This document shows, piece after piece, positions 38,087 through 46,332 of a stretch of 64,000 nt of DNA. This stretch comes from Pseudomonas ekonensis (lineage in GTDB: Bacteria; Pseudomonadota; Gammaproteobacteria; Pseudomonadales; Pseudomonadaceae): NCBI RefSeq assembly GCF_019145435.1, contig NZ_JAHSTS010000002.1:1956001-2020000 (forward strand). Direction: 5' to 3'. The translations under genes were made by a program, and so were the position numbers. Position 1 is the first letter of the stretch. Each line of letters starts with the position of its first letter. The notes beneath the pieces were generated by a model. The model was not told the DNA's origin. It ran no database searches and was given only the letters and a program-made list of their open reading frames with translations.

Positions 38087-39361
38087 CTATTTCATCAGCC
38101 GGCCCAACCCGTCCAGCAACCGCTGCAACGCCCCCTGATTGCGGCGCATCACGTCCAGGCCCGCCTCGGCCATGCGTTGCGCATCCCGCGGCAGTTCGAA
38201 CAGGCGCTGCACTTCAACCGCCAACCCTTCGGCGTCATCCACCTCGGCCAGCGCCCCGGCGCTGCGCAGCTGCGCGGCGATGTCGAGGAAGTTGAACAGG
38301 TGCGGGCCGCTGATCACAGGCTTGGCCAGCGCCGCCGGCTCCAGCAGGTTGTGCCCGCCGTTGGGCACCAGGCTGCCGCCGACGAAGGCGCTGTCGGCCA
38401 GGGCATACAGGAACAGCAGTTCGCCCATGGTGTCGCCGAGCAGCACCGATGTGCCGGCGTCGACATTCACGCCCGTGGAACGACGCACCGTGGCGAAGCC
38501 TTGCCCTTGGCACAGTTCGAACACGGCGTTGAAACGCTCCGGATGACGCGGCACCAGGATCAGCAACGCATCGGGATGGCTGGCCAGCAGGCGGCGGTGG
38601 GCGTCGAGCACCACCTCGTCCTCTCCGTCGTGGGTGCTGGCGGCGATCCACACCGGACGCTCCAGCGCCTGCCACTGCCCACGCAGTTCGGCGGCGCGCT
38701 GCAGCAATTGCGGGTCAACGGTCAGGTCGAACTTGATCGAGCCGGTGACTTCGACCGTCTCCGGCCGCGCGCCCAGATCGCGGAAACGCTGGGCCTCGGC
38801 CTCGGTCTGCACGGCGAACAGGCTCATCTCGGCCAGCATCGGTCCGGTGAGCTTGCCGAACCGCGCATAGCCCCTGGCCGAACGCTCGGACAGCCGCCCG
38901 TTGGCCAGCGCCACCGCAATCCCGCGCTTGGCGCACTGGTGGATGTGGTTGGGCCACAGTTCGGTTTCCATGATCACCGCAAGCTTGGGCTGCGCGCGGT
39001 CCAGGAAGCGCGCCGCGGCGCACGGCAGGTCATAGGGCAGGTAGCAGTGCTGGATGCGCGGCTCGTCGGCGAACAGGGCGCGGATCCGCTCCGAACCGGT
39101 CGGGGTCATGCAGGTCACGGTGATCGGCAGCTGCGGATAACGCTGCAGCAAGGCGCGGATCATCGGCGCGGCGGCGATGCTTTCGCCCACCGACACCGCG
39201 TGCACCCAGATCCCGCCGTGCCGCAGCGCCGGCATCCCGTAGGAGAAACGCTCGCCGATGCGTTTGGCGTAGGCCGGCGCCTTGCGCGAACGCAGCCACA
39301 GCCGAATCGCCACCAGCGGCAGCCCCAGGTAAAACAGCGCGGAGTAAAGAGTTCTATTCAT
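38087..39361 (-). CDS. waaA: 3-deoxy-D-manno-octulosonic acid transferase
   Basis: Adds Kdo residues to lipid IVA at the cytoplasmic face of the inner membrane, joining core to lipid A. 424 residues: N-terminal membrane anchor (MNRTLYSALFYLGLPLVAIRLWL), then a GT-B fold. The catalytic Glu lies in HAVSVGESIAAAP; the acceptor/donor site includes GGSLVPNGGHNLLEPAAL. ATG 39359-39361 gives the family start; the longer frame upstream runs into the LysR gene. Eleven bases separate it from that regulator. Confidence 0.97.
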   Translation of the reverse strand: MNRTLYSALFYLGLPLVAIRLWLRSRKAPAYAKRIGERFSYGMPALRHGGIWVHAVSVGESIAAAPMIRALLQRYPQLPITVTCMTPTGSERIRALFADEPRIQHCYLPYDLPCAAARFLDRAQPKLAVIMETELWPNHIHQCAKRGIAVALANGRLSERSARGYARFGKLTGPMLAEMSLFAVQTEAEAQRFRDLGARPETVEVTGSIKFDLTVDPQLLQRAAELRGQWQALERPVWIAASTHDGEDEVVLDAHRRLLASHPDALLILVPRHPERFNAVFELCQGQGFATVRRSTGVNVDAGTSVLLGDTMGELLFLYALADSAFVGGSLVPNGGHNLLEPAALAKPVISGPHLFNFLDIAAQLRSAGALAEVDDAEGLAVEVQRLFELPRDAQRMAEAGLDVMRRNQGALQRLLDGLGRLMK

Positions 39362-39372
39362 GGCGGCGCAGT

Positions 39373-40275
39373 CTATCGGCTTTTGTCGCCGATCGCCCGC
39401 AAGTGCACGGCAAATCGTTCGGCCAGCCAACGGGCCGCCGGCCCCAGCGGTTCGTCGCGGCGCCAGACCAGCTCCACCACCAGCGCCGGCGGCGTCCATT
39501 CGCTGTCGAGCTCGACCATCAGGCCCTGATACGCCGAATACTGCACAACATGGCGCGGCAACCAGGCCCAGCCCAGGTCCCGCACCAGCCATTCGGCCAT
39601 CACATAGAAGCTGTCGGCCCGCCACACCTGCGGGCTGGCGGGCTCGTTGCCGGGGTAGACGCTGGTCTGGGTCGACATCAGCAACTGCCGGTGCTGCGCC
39701 AGTTGCCGAGCGTCGACGCAGGGCTGCGTCGCCAGCGGATGGTTGACGCCGCACACCGTGACCATGTCGACGCTGCCCAGCACCCGGCGCTCCAGCGCTT
39801 CGGGGATTTCATCGTGATAGAACAGCAGCCCCAGGTCGGCGCGGCGCTCCACCAGCTTGCGCGCCACTTCGCCCTGGGCGGCGCTGGTCAGTTGCACTTC
39901 CAGGCTGGGGAACTGCTCGGCCAGCGCGCCGAAACTTTCCACCAGGGCCTGATAGGGCATCGCCTCGTCCTGGGCCACCCGCAGTTGCGCTTCTTCGCCG
40001 CGCATCATCGCGATCGCCCGGCCGTTGAGGCGTTCGCACTGGCGCAGCACTTCCCGGGCGTCCTCCAGCAGCGCCCCGCCGGCCTCGGTGAGGCTCGGCT
40101 GGCGCCCGCTGCTGCGCTCGAACAGGCTGACGCCCAGGTCATCCTCCAGCTGGGCGACCGCGCTGCTGATCGCCGACTGCGCCTTGCGCTGCCGGCGCGC
40201 CACGGCGGAAAACGAGCGCTGCTCGGCCACGTCCACAAACACCCGCAGCTGGTCCAGGTTCCATTGCATGTTCAT
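39373..40275 (-). CDS. LysR-family transcriptional regulator
   Basis: 300 residues. N-terminal winged helix-turn-helix (QLRVFVDVAEQRSFSAVARRQ ... SAVAQLEDDLGVSLFER) and a LysR substrate-binding domain in the remainder. Three in-frame ATG codons occur at the start (40287, 40275, 40269); 40275 is preferred because GGGT lies six bases upstream, but 40287 is possible. Divergent from emrE with a 102-base spacer, so it may control emrE or itself; the inducer cannot be told. Confidence 0.88.
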   Translation of the reverse strand: MNMQWNLDQLRVFVDVAEQRSFSAVARRQRKAQSAISSAVAQLEDDLGVSLFERSSGRQPSLTEAGGALLEDAREVLRQCERLNGRAIAMMRGEEAQLRVAQDEAMPYQALVESFGALAEQFPSLEVQLTSAAQGEVARKLVERRADLGLLFYHDEIPEALERRVLGSVDMVTVCGVNHPLATQPCVDARQLAQHRQLLMSTQTSVYPGNEPASPQVWRADSFYVMAEWLVRDLGWAWLPRHVVQYSAYQGLMVELDSEWTPPALVVELVWRRDEPLGPAARWLAERFAVHLRAIGDKSR

Positions 40276-40377
40276 TGCGCAACCCATCTTCAGAACAGAT
40301 AGGTAATGACTTTACCGCATCCGGACAATCCCTAAAATGCCGACTCGCAAAGCAACGTTTCGCATGAGGATCGAACC

Positions 40378-40710
40378 ATGACCGCCTACGCCTACCTGGC
40401 CATTGCCATCTGCGCCGAAGTGATCGCCACTGTCTCGATGAAAGCGGTCAAGGGCTTCAGCACACCCCTGCCGCTGCTGCTGGTCATCGTCGGCTACGGC
40501 ATCGCCTTCTGGATGCTGACGCTGGTGGTGCGCAGCGTGCCGGTGGGCGTCGCCTACGCGGTGTGGGCCGGCATGGGCATCGTGATGGTCAGCGTGGCGG
40601 CGCTGTTCATCTACGGGCAGAAACTGGATATGCCGGCGATGCTGGGCATGGCGCTGATCGTGTTGGGCGTTGTCGTGATCCAGCTGTTCTCCAAGACCGC
40701 CGGCCACTGA
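40378..40710 (+). CDS. emrE: Small multidrug resistance efflux transporter EmrE
   Basis: 110-residue inner-membrane protein with four transmembrane helices; dimers exchange protons for quaternary ammonium and other cationic drugs. The essential Glu14 is present in CAEVIATVSMK, with YGIAFWMLTL and the VAYAVWAGMG helix typical of the EmrE/QacE branch. It corresponds closely to the EmrE protein of P. aeruginosa, including the ending VIQLFS..GH. AGGATCGAACC precedes the ATG. Followed by a strong hairpin. Confidence 0.94.
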   Translation: MTAYAYLAIAICAEVIATVSMKAVKGFSTPLPLLLVIVGYGIAFWMLTLVVRSVPVGVAYAVWAGMGIVMVSVAALFIYGQKLDMPAMLGMALIVLGVVVIQLFSKTAGH

Positions 40711-40715
40711 CGGCC

Positions 40716-40755
40716 AACCCGCGGCGAGGGAGCGTGCTCCTTCGCCGCGGGGTTT
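40716..40755 (+). terminator. Terminator after emrE
   Basis: Near-perfect hairpin with arms AACCCGCGGCGAGGGAGC and GCTCCTTCGCCGCGGGGTT (a few unpaired bases) then TTTTG. The core resembles the GCGAGGGAGC REP palindrome, so a repeat may have been adopted as terminator. Confidence 0.75.
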
Positions 40756-40846
40756 TGTCCGGCCTTGCGCACGGATGATCAGCAGCAAATCCCCTTTCCC
40801 CCGAGTCTGTATACTGCGCCCTCGTCTTGAACACTGAGGTCGTCGC

Positions 40847-42022
40847 ATGCCATCCACAATTTCCACCGACGTGCTGATTGTCGGCGCCGGTGTCGCCGGC
40901 CTCTGGCTGAACGCGCGCCTGCGCCGCCAGGGCTTTTCGACCGTGCTGGTGGAAAGCGCCAGCCTCGGCGGCGGGCAGAGCGTGAAGTCCCAGGGCATCA
41001 TCCACGGCGGCGCCAAGTACGCGCTGCACGGCGCCCTGACCGGCGCCTCGGAAGCCATCGCCGACATGCCGCGCCGCTGGCGCGAAGCGCTGGCCGGCGA
41101 CGGCGAGCTGGACCTTGCCGGCGTGCGCCTGCTGTCCGAGGCCCATTACCTGTGGTCGCCGGGCACCCTGGCGGGCAACCTCACCAGTTTCTTCGCCAGC
41201 AAGGCCGTGCGCGGGCGGGTCGATCAGGTCAAGGGCGAGCAATTGCCGCCGGCCCTGCAGGACAAGCGCTTCAAGGGCAAGGTCTACCGCCTGGCCGAAC
41301 TGGTGATCGATGTGCCGAGCCTGATCGCACGCCTGGCGGAACTGGCCGGCGACGGCCTGCTGTCCGGCCGGAAGATCGAACCGCTGCTGGAAAACGGAGC
41401 GCTGGCGGGCCTTAAGGTGGACGAACGCGAGATCCGCGCCCAACGCATCGTCCTCAGCGCCGGCGCCGGCACCGCCGACCTGCTGGCGGCGCTGGGCCTG
41501 AGCCAGCCGGCCATGCAGACCCGTCCGCTGCACATGATCATGGTCAAGGGCCCTGGCCTGAAGCCGCTCTACGCCCACTGCCTGGGCGGCGGCACCAAAC
41601 CGCGCATCACCGTGACCACTCACCCGGCGGCCGACGGCCAGTGGGTCTGGTACCTGGGCGGCGACATCGCCGAAGCCGACGGCGTGGCCCGCGAGCCGGC
41701 CGAGCAGATCGCCACCGCACAGAAAGAGCTCGGCCAACTGCTGCCGTGGATCGACCTCGACAACGCGCAATGGGCGACCCTGCGGGTGGACCGCGCCGAA
41801 CCGCTGCAGACCGGCCTGACCCGCCCCGACAACGCCTTCCTCGCCGAACAGGACCGCCTGTTGGTGGGCTGGCCGACCAAACTGGCCCTGGCGCCGGACT
41901 TCGCCGACCGGGTGCTCGCCGCCCTGGAGCGCGACGGCATCAAGCCGGGCGCCCCCGCCGCCCTGCCGGCCCTGCCCAAGCCGCCCCTGGGCGTGCCGGC
42001 CTGGGAGCAGCTGCTGCCATGA
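40847..42022 (+). CDS. NAD(P)/FAD-dependent oxidoreductase (DAO-like)
   Basis: 391 residues. The dinucleotide-binding motif VGAGVAGLWLNARL is at residues 9-22, followed by VESASLGGGQSVKSQGIIHGG. A second Rossmann-contact segment is LSAGAGTADLLAALG. The substrate is unknown. A TATACT box at 40810-40815 precedes it. Its stop overlaps the start of the aldo/keto reductase by four bases (ATGA), so the two enzymes are made together and may act in one pathway. Same order in P. aeruginosa. Confidence 0.85.
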   Translation: MPSTISTDVLIVGAGVAGLWLNARLRRQGFSTVLVESASLGGGQSVKSQGIIHGGAKYALHGALTGASEAIADMPRRWREALAGDGELDLAGVRLLSEAHYLWSPGTLAGNLTSFFASKAVRGRVDQVKGEQLPPALQDKRFKGKVYRLAELVIDVPSLIARLAELAGDGLLSGRKIEPLLENGALAGLKVDEREIRAQRIVLSAGAGTADLLAALGLSQPAMQTRPLHMIMVKGPGLKPLYAHCLGGGTKPRITVTTHPAADGQWVWYLGGDIAEADGVAREPAEQIATAQKELGQLLPWIDLDNAQWATLRVDRAEPLQTGLTRPDNAFLAEQDRLLVGWPTKLALAPDFADRVLAALERDGIKPGAPAALPALPKPPLGVPAWEQLLP

Positions 42023-42831
42023 GCCAAGCGACCCTGCACGATCTGCGCCGCCCCCTGGGCAGCACCGGCCTGAGCGTTTCGCCGCTGGGCCTGGGCACGG
42101 TCAAGCTTGGCCGCGACCAGGGCGTGAAGTACCCCAACGGCTTCCGCATCCCCGACGACGACGAAGCCCGCATGCTGCTCAAGCTCACCCGGGACCTGGG
42201 CATCAACCTGATCGACACCGCCCCGGCCTACGGCCGCAGCGAAGAGCGCCTCGGCCCGCTGCTGCGCGGCCAGCGCCATGAATGGGTGATCGTCAGCAAG
42301 GTCGGCGAAGAGTTCGCCGACGGCCAGTCGCGCCACGACTTCAGCGCCGCCCACACGCGGATGTCGGTGGAGCGCAGCCTGCAACGGCTGGAGACCGACT
42401 TCATCGACCTGGTGCTGGTGCATTCGGACGGCAACGACATGGCCATCCTCCAAGGCTGCGAAGTGTACGAAACCCTCGCGGCGCTCAAGGCCGAAGGCAA
42501 GATCCGCGGCTTCGGCATTTCCGGCAAGACCGTCGAGGGCGGCGTGAAGGCGCTGGAGCAAGGCGACTGCGCGATGGTCACCTACAATCTGAACGAACAG
42601 AGCGAAAGGGCCGTCATTGACTATGCTGCTGCCCACGGCAAGGCCATTCTGGTGAAGAAAGCCCTGGCCAGCGGTCACATTTGCCTCGCTCCCGGCGTGG
42701 ATCCGGTGCGCGCCAGTTTTGAGCTGCTGTTCGGGCAGCCCGGCGTTGCCAGCGCCATCGTCGGGACGATCAACCCGCTGCACCTCGCCCACAACGTCGC
42801 GACCGTTGCACAGGTCCTTCGTGGTCTCTGA
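42019..42831 (+). CDS. Aldo/keto reductase
   Basis: 270 residues, a short version of the NADPH-dependent TIM-barrel family. The catalytic tetrad can be placed: Asp and Tyr in IDTAPAYGRSE, Lys in VIVSKVGEEF and His in LVLVHSDGND. The start MSQATLHDLRRPLGSTGLSV is coupled to the upstream flavoprotein gene. Substrate unknown. Confidence 0.9.
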   Translation: MSQATLHDLRRPLGSTGLSVSPLGLGTVKLGRDQGVKYPNGFRIPDDDEARMLLKLTRDLGINLIDTAPAYGRSEERLGPLLRGQRHEWVIVSKVGEEFADGQSRHDFSAAHTRMSVERSLQRLETDFIDLVLVHSDGNDMAILQGCEVYETLAALKAEGKIRGFGISGKTVEGGVKALEQGDCAMVTYNLNEQSERAVIDYAAAHGKAILVKKALASGHICLAPGVDPVRASFELLFGQPGVASAIVGTINPLHLAHNVATVAQVLRGL

Positions 42832-42862
42832 CGCCGCCCCGCGGCCTTAAGCAGGAGCCGAC

Positions 42863-43831
42863 ATGCCGCGCACGCTCATCAGAAAGAACCCGAGCAACTT
42901 CAAGACCCTGCCGCTGTTCGTCGAAGCCACCCCGGAAGGCCTGACCTACCAGAGCGTCGGCATGCCGCTGAACTTCGCCCAGACCCTGCAGCGGCGGCGC
43001 CCGGTCACGGTGCCGGACGCCGAGCGCTTTGCCCTGGAGCTGGCCAACCTCGGCGTGTCGGTGCGCCTGACCCTGCGTTGGCAGAGCCGCGACTACTGGG
43101 TGCTGGTGCGCCAGCGCCGGCAGGACCGCGGCGATGTGGTGCTGAAGCTGATCTCTGGCTATGTGCCGGCCCATGAGCTGAACCTGCCGCTGCACACGGC
43201 CATCCAGGAAATCGCCGAGGAATGCCTGCTGGAGACGCCCGAAGGCTGGCTCGGCGGGCGCTTCAACGACACCTGGCTGCCGGCGCCTTACGCCTCGGCG
43301 CTGCATTACCGCGAAGCCCTGCCGTTTCGCCTGACGCCGGAGTCCGGCTCGGCACGGCCGGTGCGCTGCGCCAGCCTGCAACTGCTGGAGCGCCCGCGGG
43401 CCTACGTGCACCTGCCGACCGCCTCGTTGCAGTTGATCTACGACCTGCGCCTGGACGTGCCCAAGGAAGCCAAGAACCTGAGTCTGTTCCATGTGGATGA
43501 ACGTCTGGAAGGCGACCAGTTGGTGGCGCGGCTGGACCGCAAGCGCCCGGATCTTTACCTGATGCCGCTGCAGGACGGCGAGCCGCTGGCCGAGCTGTAC
43601 ACGCTCAAGAAAGGCCAGCTGCACCCGGCCGGCACCCGCGGCCTGTACCTGGCCGAAAGCTTCGCCCGGCAGGACGGCTGGCTGGTGCGCGATGAGCGGA
43701 TCCGCTGGAAGGACTGGCTGCGCCAGCAAGGGCTGACCGCGCCCGCCAAGGACACGGGGCTGGCCCGGTTGCGGGGCAAGGCGACGCAACTGCTCAAGCG
43801 AATCGTGCCGAGCAAGAAAGCGGGTTCCTGA
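42863..43831 (+). CDS. Conserved Pseudomonas protein of unknown function
   Basis: 322 residues, soluble, no signal peptide. I do not recognise a catalytic domain. HTAIQEIAEECLLETPEGWLGG has a Nudix-like flavour (E..EE) but lacks the REUXEEXGU core. Homologues are sometimes labelled metal ABC transporter ATPase, yet no Walker A or Walker B motif is visible, so that label seems wrong. It follows the aldo/keto reductase by 31 bases with AGGAG before ATG and ends in a strong terminator; probably part of the same transcript. Confidence 0.7.
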   Translation: MPRTLIRKNPSNFKTLPLFVEATPEGLTYQSVGMPLNFAQTLQRRRPVTVPDAERFALELANLGVSVRLTLRWQSRDYWVLVRQRRQDRGDVVLKLISGYVPAHELNLPLHTAIQEIAEECLLETPEGWLGGRFNDTWLPAPYASALHYREALPFRLTPESGSARPVRCASLQLLERPRAYVHLPTASLQLIYDLRLDVPKEAKNLSLFHVDERLEGDQLVARLDRKRPDLYLMPLQDGEPLAELYTLKKGQLHPAGTRGLYLAESFARQDGWLVRDERIRWKDWLRQQGLTAPAKDTGLARLRGKATQLLKRIVPSKKAGS

Positions 43832-43836
43832 AAGCC

Positions 43837-43887
43837 AAAGACCGCGCCGGCGATGGCTCTTGCGAGCACATCACCGGCGCGGTCTTT
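43837..43887. terminator. Bidirectional terminator between the unknown gene and hldE
   Basis: Arms 43837-43855 and 43869-43887 (AAAGACCGCGCCGG... / ...CCGGCGCGGTCTTT) pair at 18 of 19 positions, followed by TTTTT, and lie between two convergent stops. Confidence 0.92.
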
Positions 43888-43896
43888 TTCAGGGCT

Positions 43897-45321
43897 TCAC
43901 TCGGACTTGCGGATCTTTTCCACAATCGCCGTGGTGGAGCTGTTTTCCACCAGCCCCAGCACCTTCACCGTGCCGCCGTAGGCCTTGACGATGTCGGCGC
44001 CGACCACTTGGTCGATCCCGTAGTCGCCGCCCTTGACCAGCACGTCCGGCTTGACCTCGCGCAACAGGTTTTCCGGGGTGCCTTCAGGGAAGCTGATCAC
44101 CCAGTCCACCGCACCGAGGCCGGCCAGCACGGCCATGCGCCGGTCGACGCTGTTGATCGGACGGCCCGGCCCTTTCAGGCGGCTGACCGAAGCGTCGTCG
44201 TTGATCGCCACGATCAGGCGGTCGCCCTGGGCCCGCGCCTGCTCGAGGTAGGTCACGTGGCCGGCGTGGAGGATGTCGAAGCAACCGTTGGTGAAGACGA
44301 TCCGCTCGTTGTGCGCGCGGGCATCGGCCACCGCCAGCAGCAGTTGCTCCAGCCCCAGCACGCCGCGCTCGGAACCTTCTTCGCGCTGGATCGCGCGGCG
44401 CAGTTCCGGGGCGCTGATCGCCGCCGTACCGAGCTTGCCCACCACGATGCCGGCGGCCAGGTTGGCCAGCGCCACCGCATGGGGCAGGTCCTCGCCGGCG
44501 GCGATCGCCGCCGCCAGGGTGGAAATCACCGTGTCGCCGGCGCCGGTCACGTCGAACACTTCACGGGCCCGGGCCGGCAGGTGCAGCGCCGGATGCTCCG
44601 GACGCAGCAGGGTCATGCCGTGTTCGCCGCGGGTGACCAGCAGCGCGCCGAGCTCGAGGTCGTGCATCAGCGCCGCGCCCTTGCTCACCAGTTCGTGCTC
44701 GTCGACGCACTTGCCGACGATGGTCTCGAACTCGCTGAGGTTCGGGGTGATCAGGCTGGCGCCGCGGTAGATCGAAAAGTCCTTGCCCTTCGGGTCCGCC
44801 AGCACCGGGATGCCCTTGGCGCGGGCGGCCTGGATCAGCGCCTGGTGGTTCTTCAGCGCGCCCTTGCCGTAGTCGGACAGCACCAGCACCTTGATGCCTT
44901 CGAGCAGGTCGTCGACCTGTGCGCCCAAGGCCAGGGCGTCGGTGGCGAACGGTTCTTCGAAATCGATGCGCAGCAACTGCTGGTGCCGGCTCATGACCCG
45001 CAGCTTGACGATGGTCGGCTGGTGCGCGATGCGCTGGAACAGGGCCCGCACGCCCGCGCCCTTGAGGCTGTTGCTCAGGCTGTCGGCGGCCTCGTCGTCG
45101 CCGGTCACGCCGACCAGCGACGCCGGCGCACCCAGCGCGGCGATGTTGAGGGCAACGTTGGCGGCGCCGCCCGGACGGTCTTCGATTTGCTCGACCTTGA
45201 CGACCGGAACCGGCGCCTCAGGGGAAATCCGTGAGGTTCCGCCATGCCAGTAACGGTCGAGCATGACATCGCCGACCACCAAGACAGGGGCTTGATCGAA
45301 TCGCGGCATGGACAACTTCAT
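43897..45321 (-). CDS. hldE: Bifunctional heptose-7-phosphate kinase / heptose-1-phosphate adenylyltransferase
   Basis: Makes ADP-heptose for the lipopolysaccharide inner core. 474 residues. The N-terminal ribokinase-type domain has PGGAANVALNIAALG and the catalytic DVTGAGDTVIS; the C-terminal nucleotidyltransferase domain has FTNGCFDILHAGHVTYL with the HxGH motif. ATG 45319-45321 (MKLSMPRFDQAPVLVVGD) is the family start; the 45-codon extension upstream is not conserved. Confidence 0.97.
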   Translation of the reverse strand: MKLSMPRFDQAPVLVVGDVMLDRYWHGGTSRISPEAPVPVVKVEQIEDRPGGAANVALNIAALGAPASLVGVTGDDEAADSLSNSLKGAGVRALFQRIAHQPTIVKLRVMSRHQQLLRIDFEEPFATDALALGAQVDDLLEGIKVLVLSDYGKGALKNHQALIQAARAKGIPVLADPKGKDFSIYRGASLITPNLSEFETIVGKCVDEHELVSKGAALMHDLELGALLVTRGEHGMTLLRPEHPALHLPARAREVFDVTGAGDTVISTLAAAIAAGEDLPHAVALANLAAGIVVGKLGTAAISAPELRRAIQREEGSERGVLGLEQLLLAVADARAHNERIVFTNGCFDILHAGHVTYLEQARAQGDRLIVAINDDASVSRLKGPGRPINSVDRRMAVLAGLGAVDWVISFPEGTPENLLREVKPDVLVKGGDYGIDQVVGADIVKAYGGTVKVLGLVENSSTTAIVEKIRKSE

Positions 45322-45459
45322 GGAGCAACCCACATACAAAATGAACAGGGGCGCGATATTAGCACAGGGTTGGCGAAGGCTTGTGCAGCGGCTGCAACAG
45401 GATGAAACAGCTGACTTTTTTGCTCGTTTTTTGATCAACCGGCCGGCGCACGCCACCGT

Positions 45460-46164
45460 TCATTCATAACCGAGCAAGTCGTAGTCGCGCTGGTACACCC
45501 GGCGCACCAGCCGACGGGTGCGCACCGAACAGAACTCCCGCGCCGGCATCGGCTGACGCTGGCGGGAGCCGTTGACGTGAGGCAGCCGCCCGTCGATCCC
45601 CAAATGTTCGCAGACCAGGTGGAAATCCCGCTCCAGATGTTCCTGGTAGCCGATGAAGTCCAGCGCCAGGTGCCCCAGCGAATCGACGAGAAAGTCGGTT
45701 TGCGCGGCGAAATGCAATTGCCGCGGGATCGTTTCGGCGTGCAGCCAGCGGGCGATGAAGTCATCGAAATCGCGGTAGCGCCTGACCAGCCGCTGGGCCC
45801 CTTGGTCACGGCTGCCCAGCTCATTGCCCCGCAGAAAGGCATAGGCCGAGTAGGCGCGCTCCAGCGGATCGCGCACAAAGGCGAACTTGTACGCCGCCGC
45901 GTAGCGTTCGGGGAATTGCTCTTCATACCAGTACAACGGCAGATGGCCGGGGCGCCAGCCTTCGAACAGCGCCGTGCAGATGCTGCTGCCGGCGCATTTG
46001 GGCACATGGATGAACAGGCAGGCACGCTGCTCGAACGCCTTGGGAAAGGCCCGTTGGGCCGACATCGACTTGTTCACCACTTGCCGGTCGACCACCGGCA
46101 AGCGCCCCAGCAGAAAGGCGCGCTGGGGTTTGGGCAGCAGTTTCCAGAGATAACGTTGCAGCAT
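45460..46164 (-). CDS. Sulfotransferase family 2 protein
   Basis: 234 residues. The 5'-phosphosulfate loop is FIHVPKCAGSSICTALF, and the 3'-phosphate-binding motif is FVRDPLERAYSAYAFLRG, so it should use PAPS to sulfate a hydroxyl, typically on a sugar. It stands between hldE and msbA, which in P. aeruginosa are neighbours, so it is an addition in this lineage, and a lipopolysaccharide or other surface glycan is the likely acceptor. Its 3' end lies 138 bases from hldE, upstream of it on the same strand. Confidence 0.85.
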   Translation of the reverse strand: MLQRYLWKLLPKPQRAFLLGRLPVVDRQVVNKSMSAQRAFPKAFEQRACLFIHVPKCAGSSICTALFEGWRPGHLPLYWYEEQFPERYAAAYKFAFVRDPLERAYSAYAFLRGNELGSRDQGAQRLVRRYRDFDDFIARWLHAETIPRQLHFAAQTDFLVDSLGHLALDFIGYQEHLERDFHLVCEHLGIDGRLPHVNGSRQRQPMPAREFCSVRTRRLVRRVYQRDYDLLGYE

Positions 46165-46293
46165 GACGGGATCCGCGCGAAGGGGATGGCCCTTCGGTTC
46201 AGGTTCTGGGTTCGTTCAGGAACCTTAACAAGCGCGGTGCCGGGATTTATTCCGGTTTGGTCAAGAAGCGTAAAGGAGCGGATACAAACCGCC

Positions 46294-46326
46294 CCTGTGG
46301 CGATGGGATTGCTCCCTCGCCACAGG
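46294..46326. repeat. REP-like hairpin downstream of msbA
   Basis: CCTGTGGCGA (46294-46303) and TCGCCACAGG (46317-46326) are perfect complements with a loop holding GGGATTGCTCCC. It falls six bases beyond the msbA stop and may end or stabilise that transcript. Confidence 0.7.
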
Positions 46327-46332
46327 AAGGGG

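Noticed and set aside
35526..38138. 870-codon plus-strand frame
   Set aside because: Antisense to vgrG and DUF4123, whose minus-strand products have clear family motifs.
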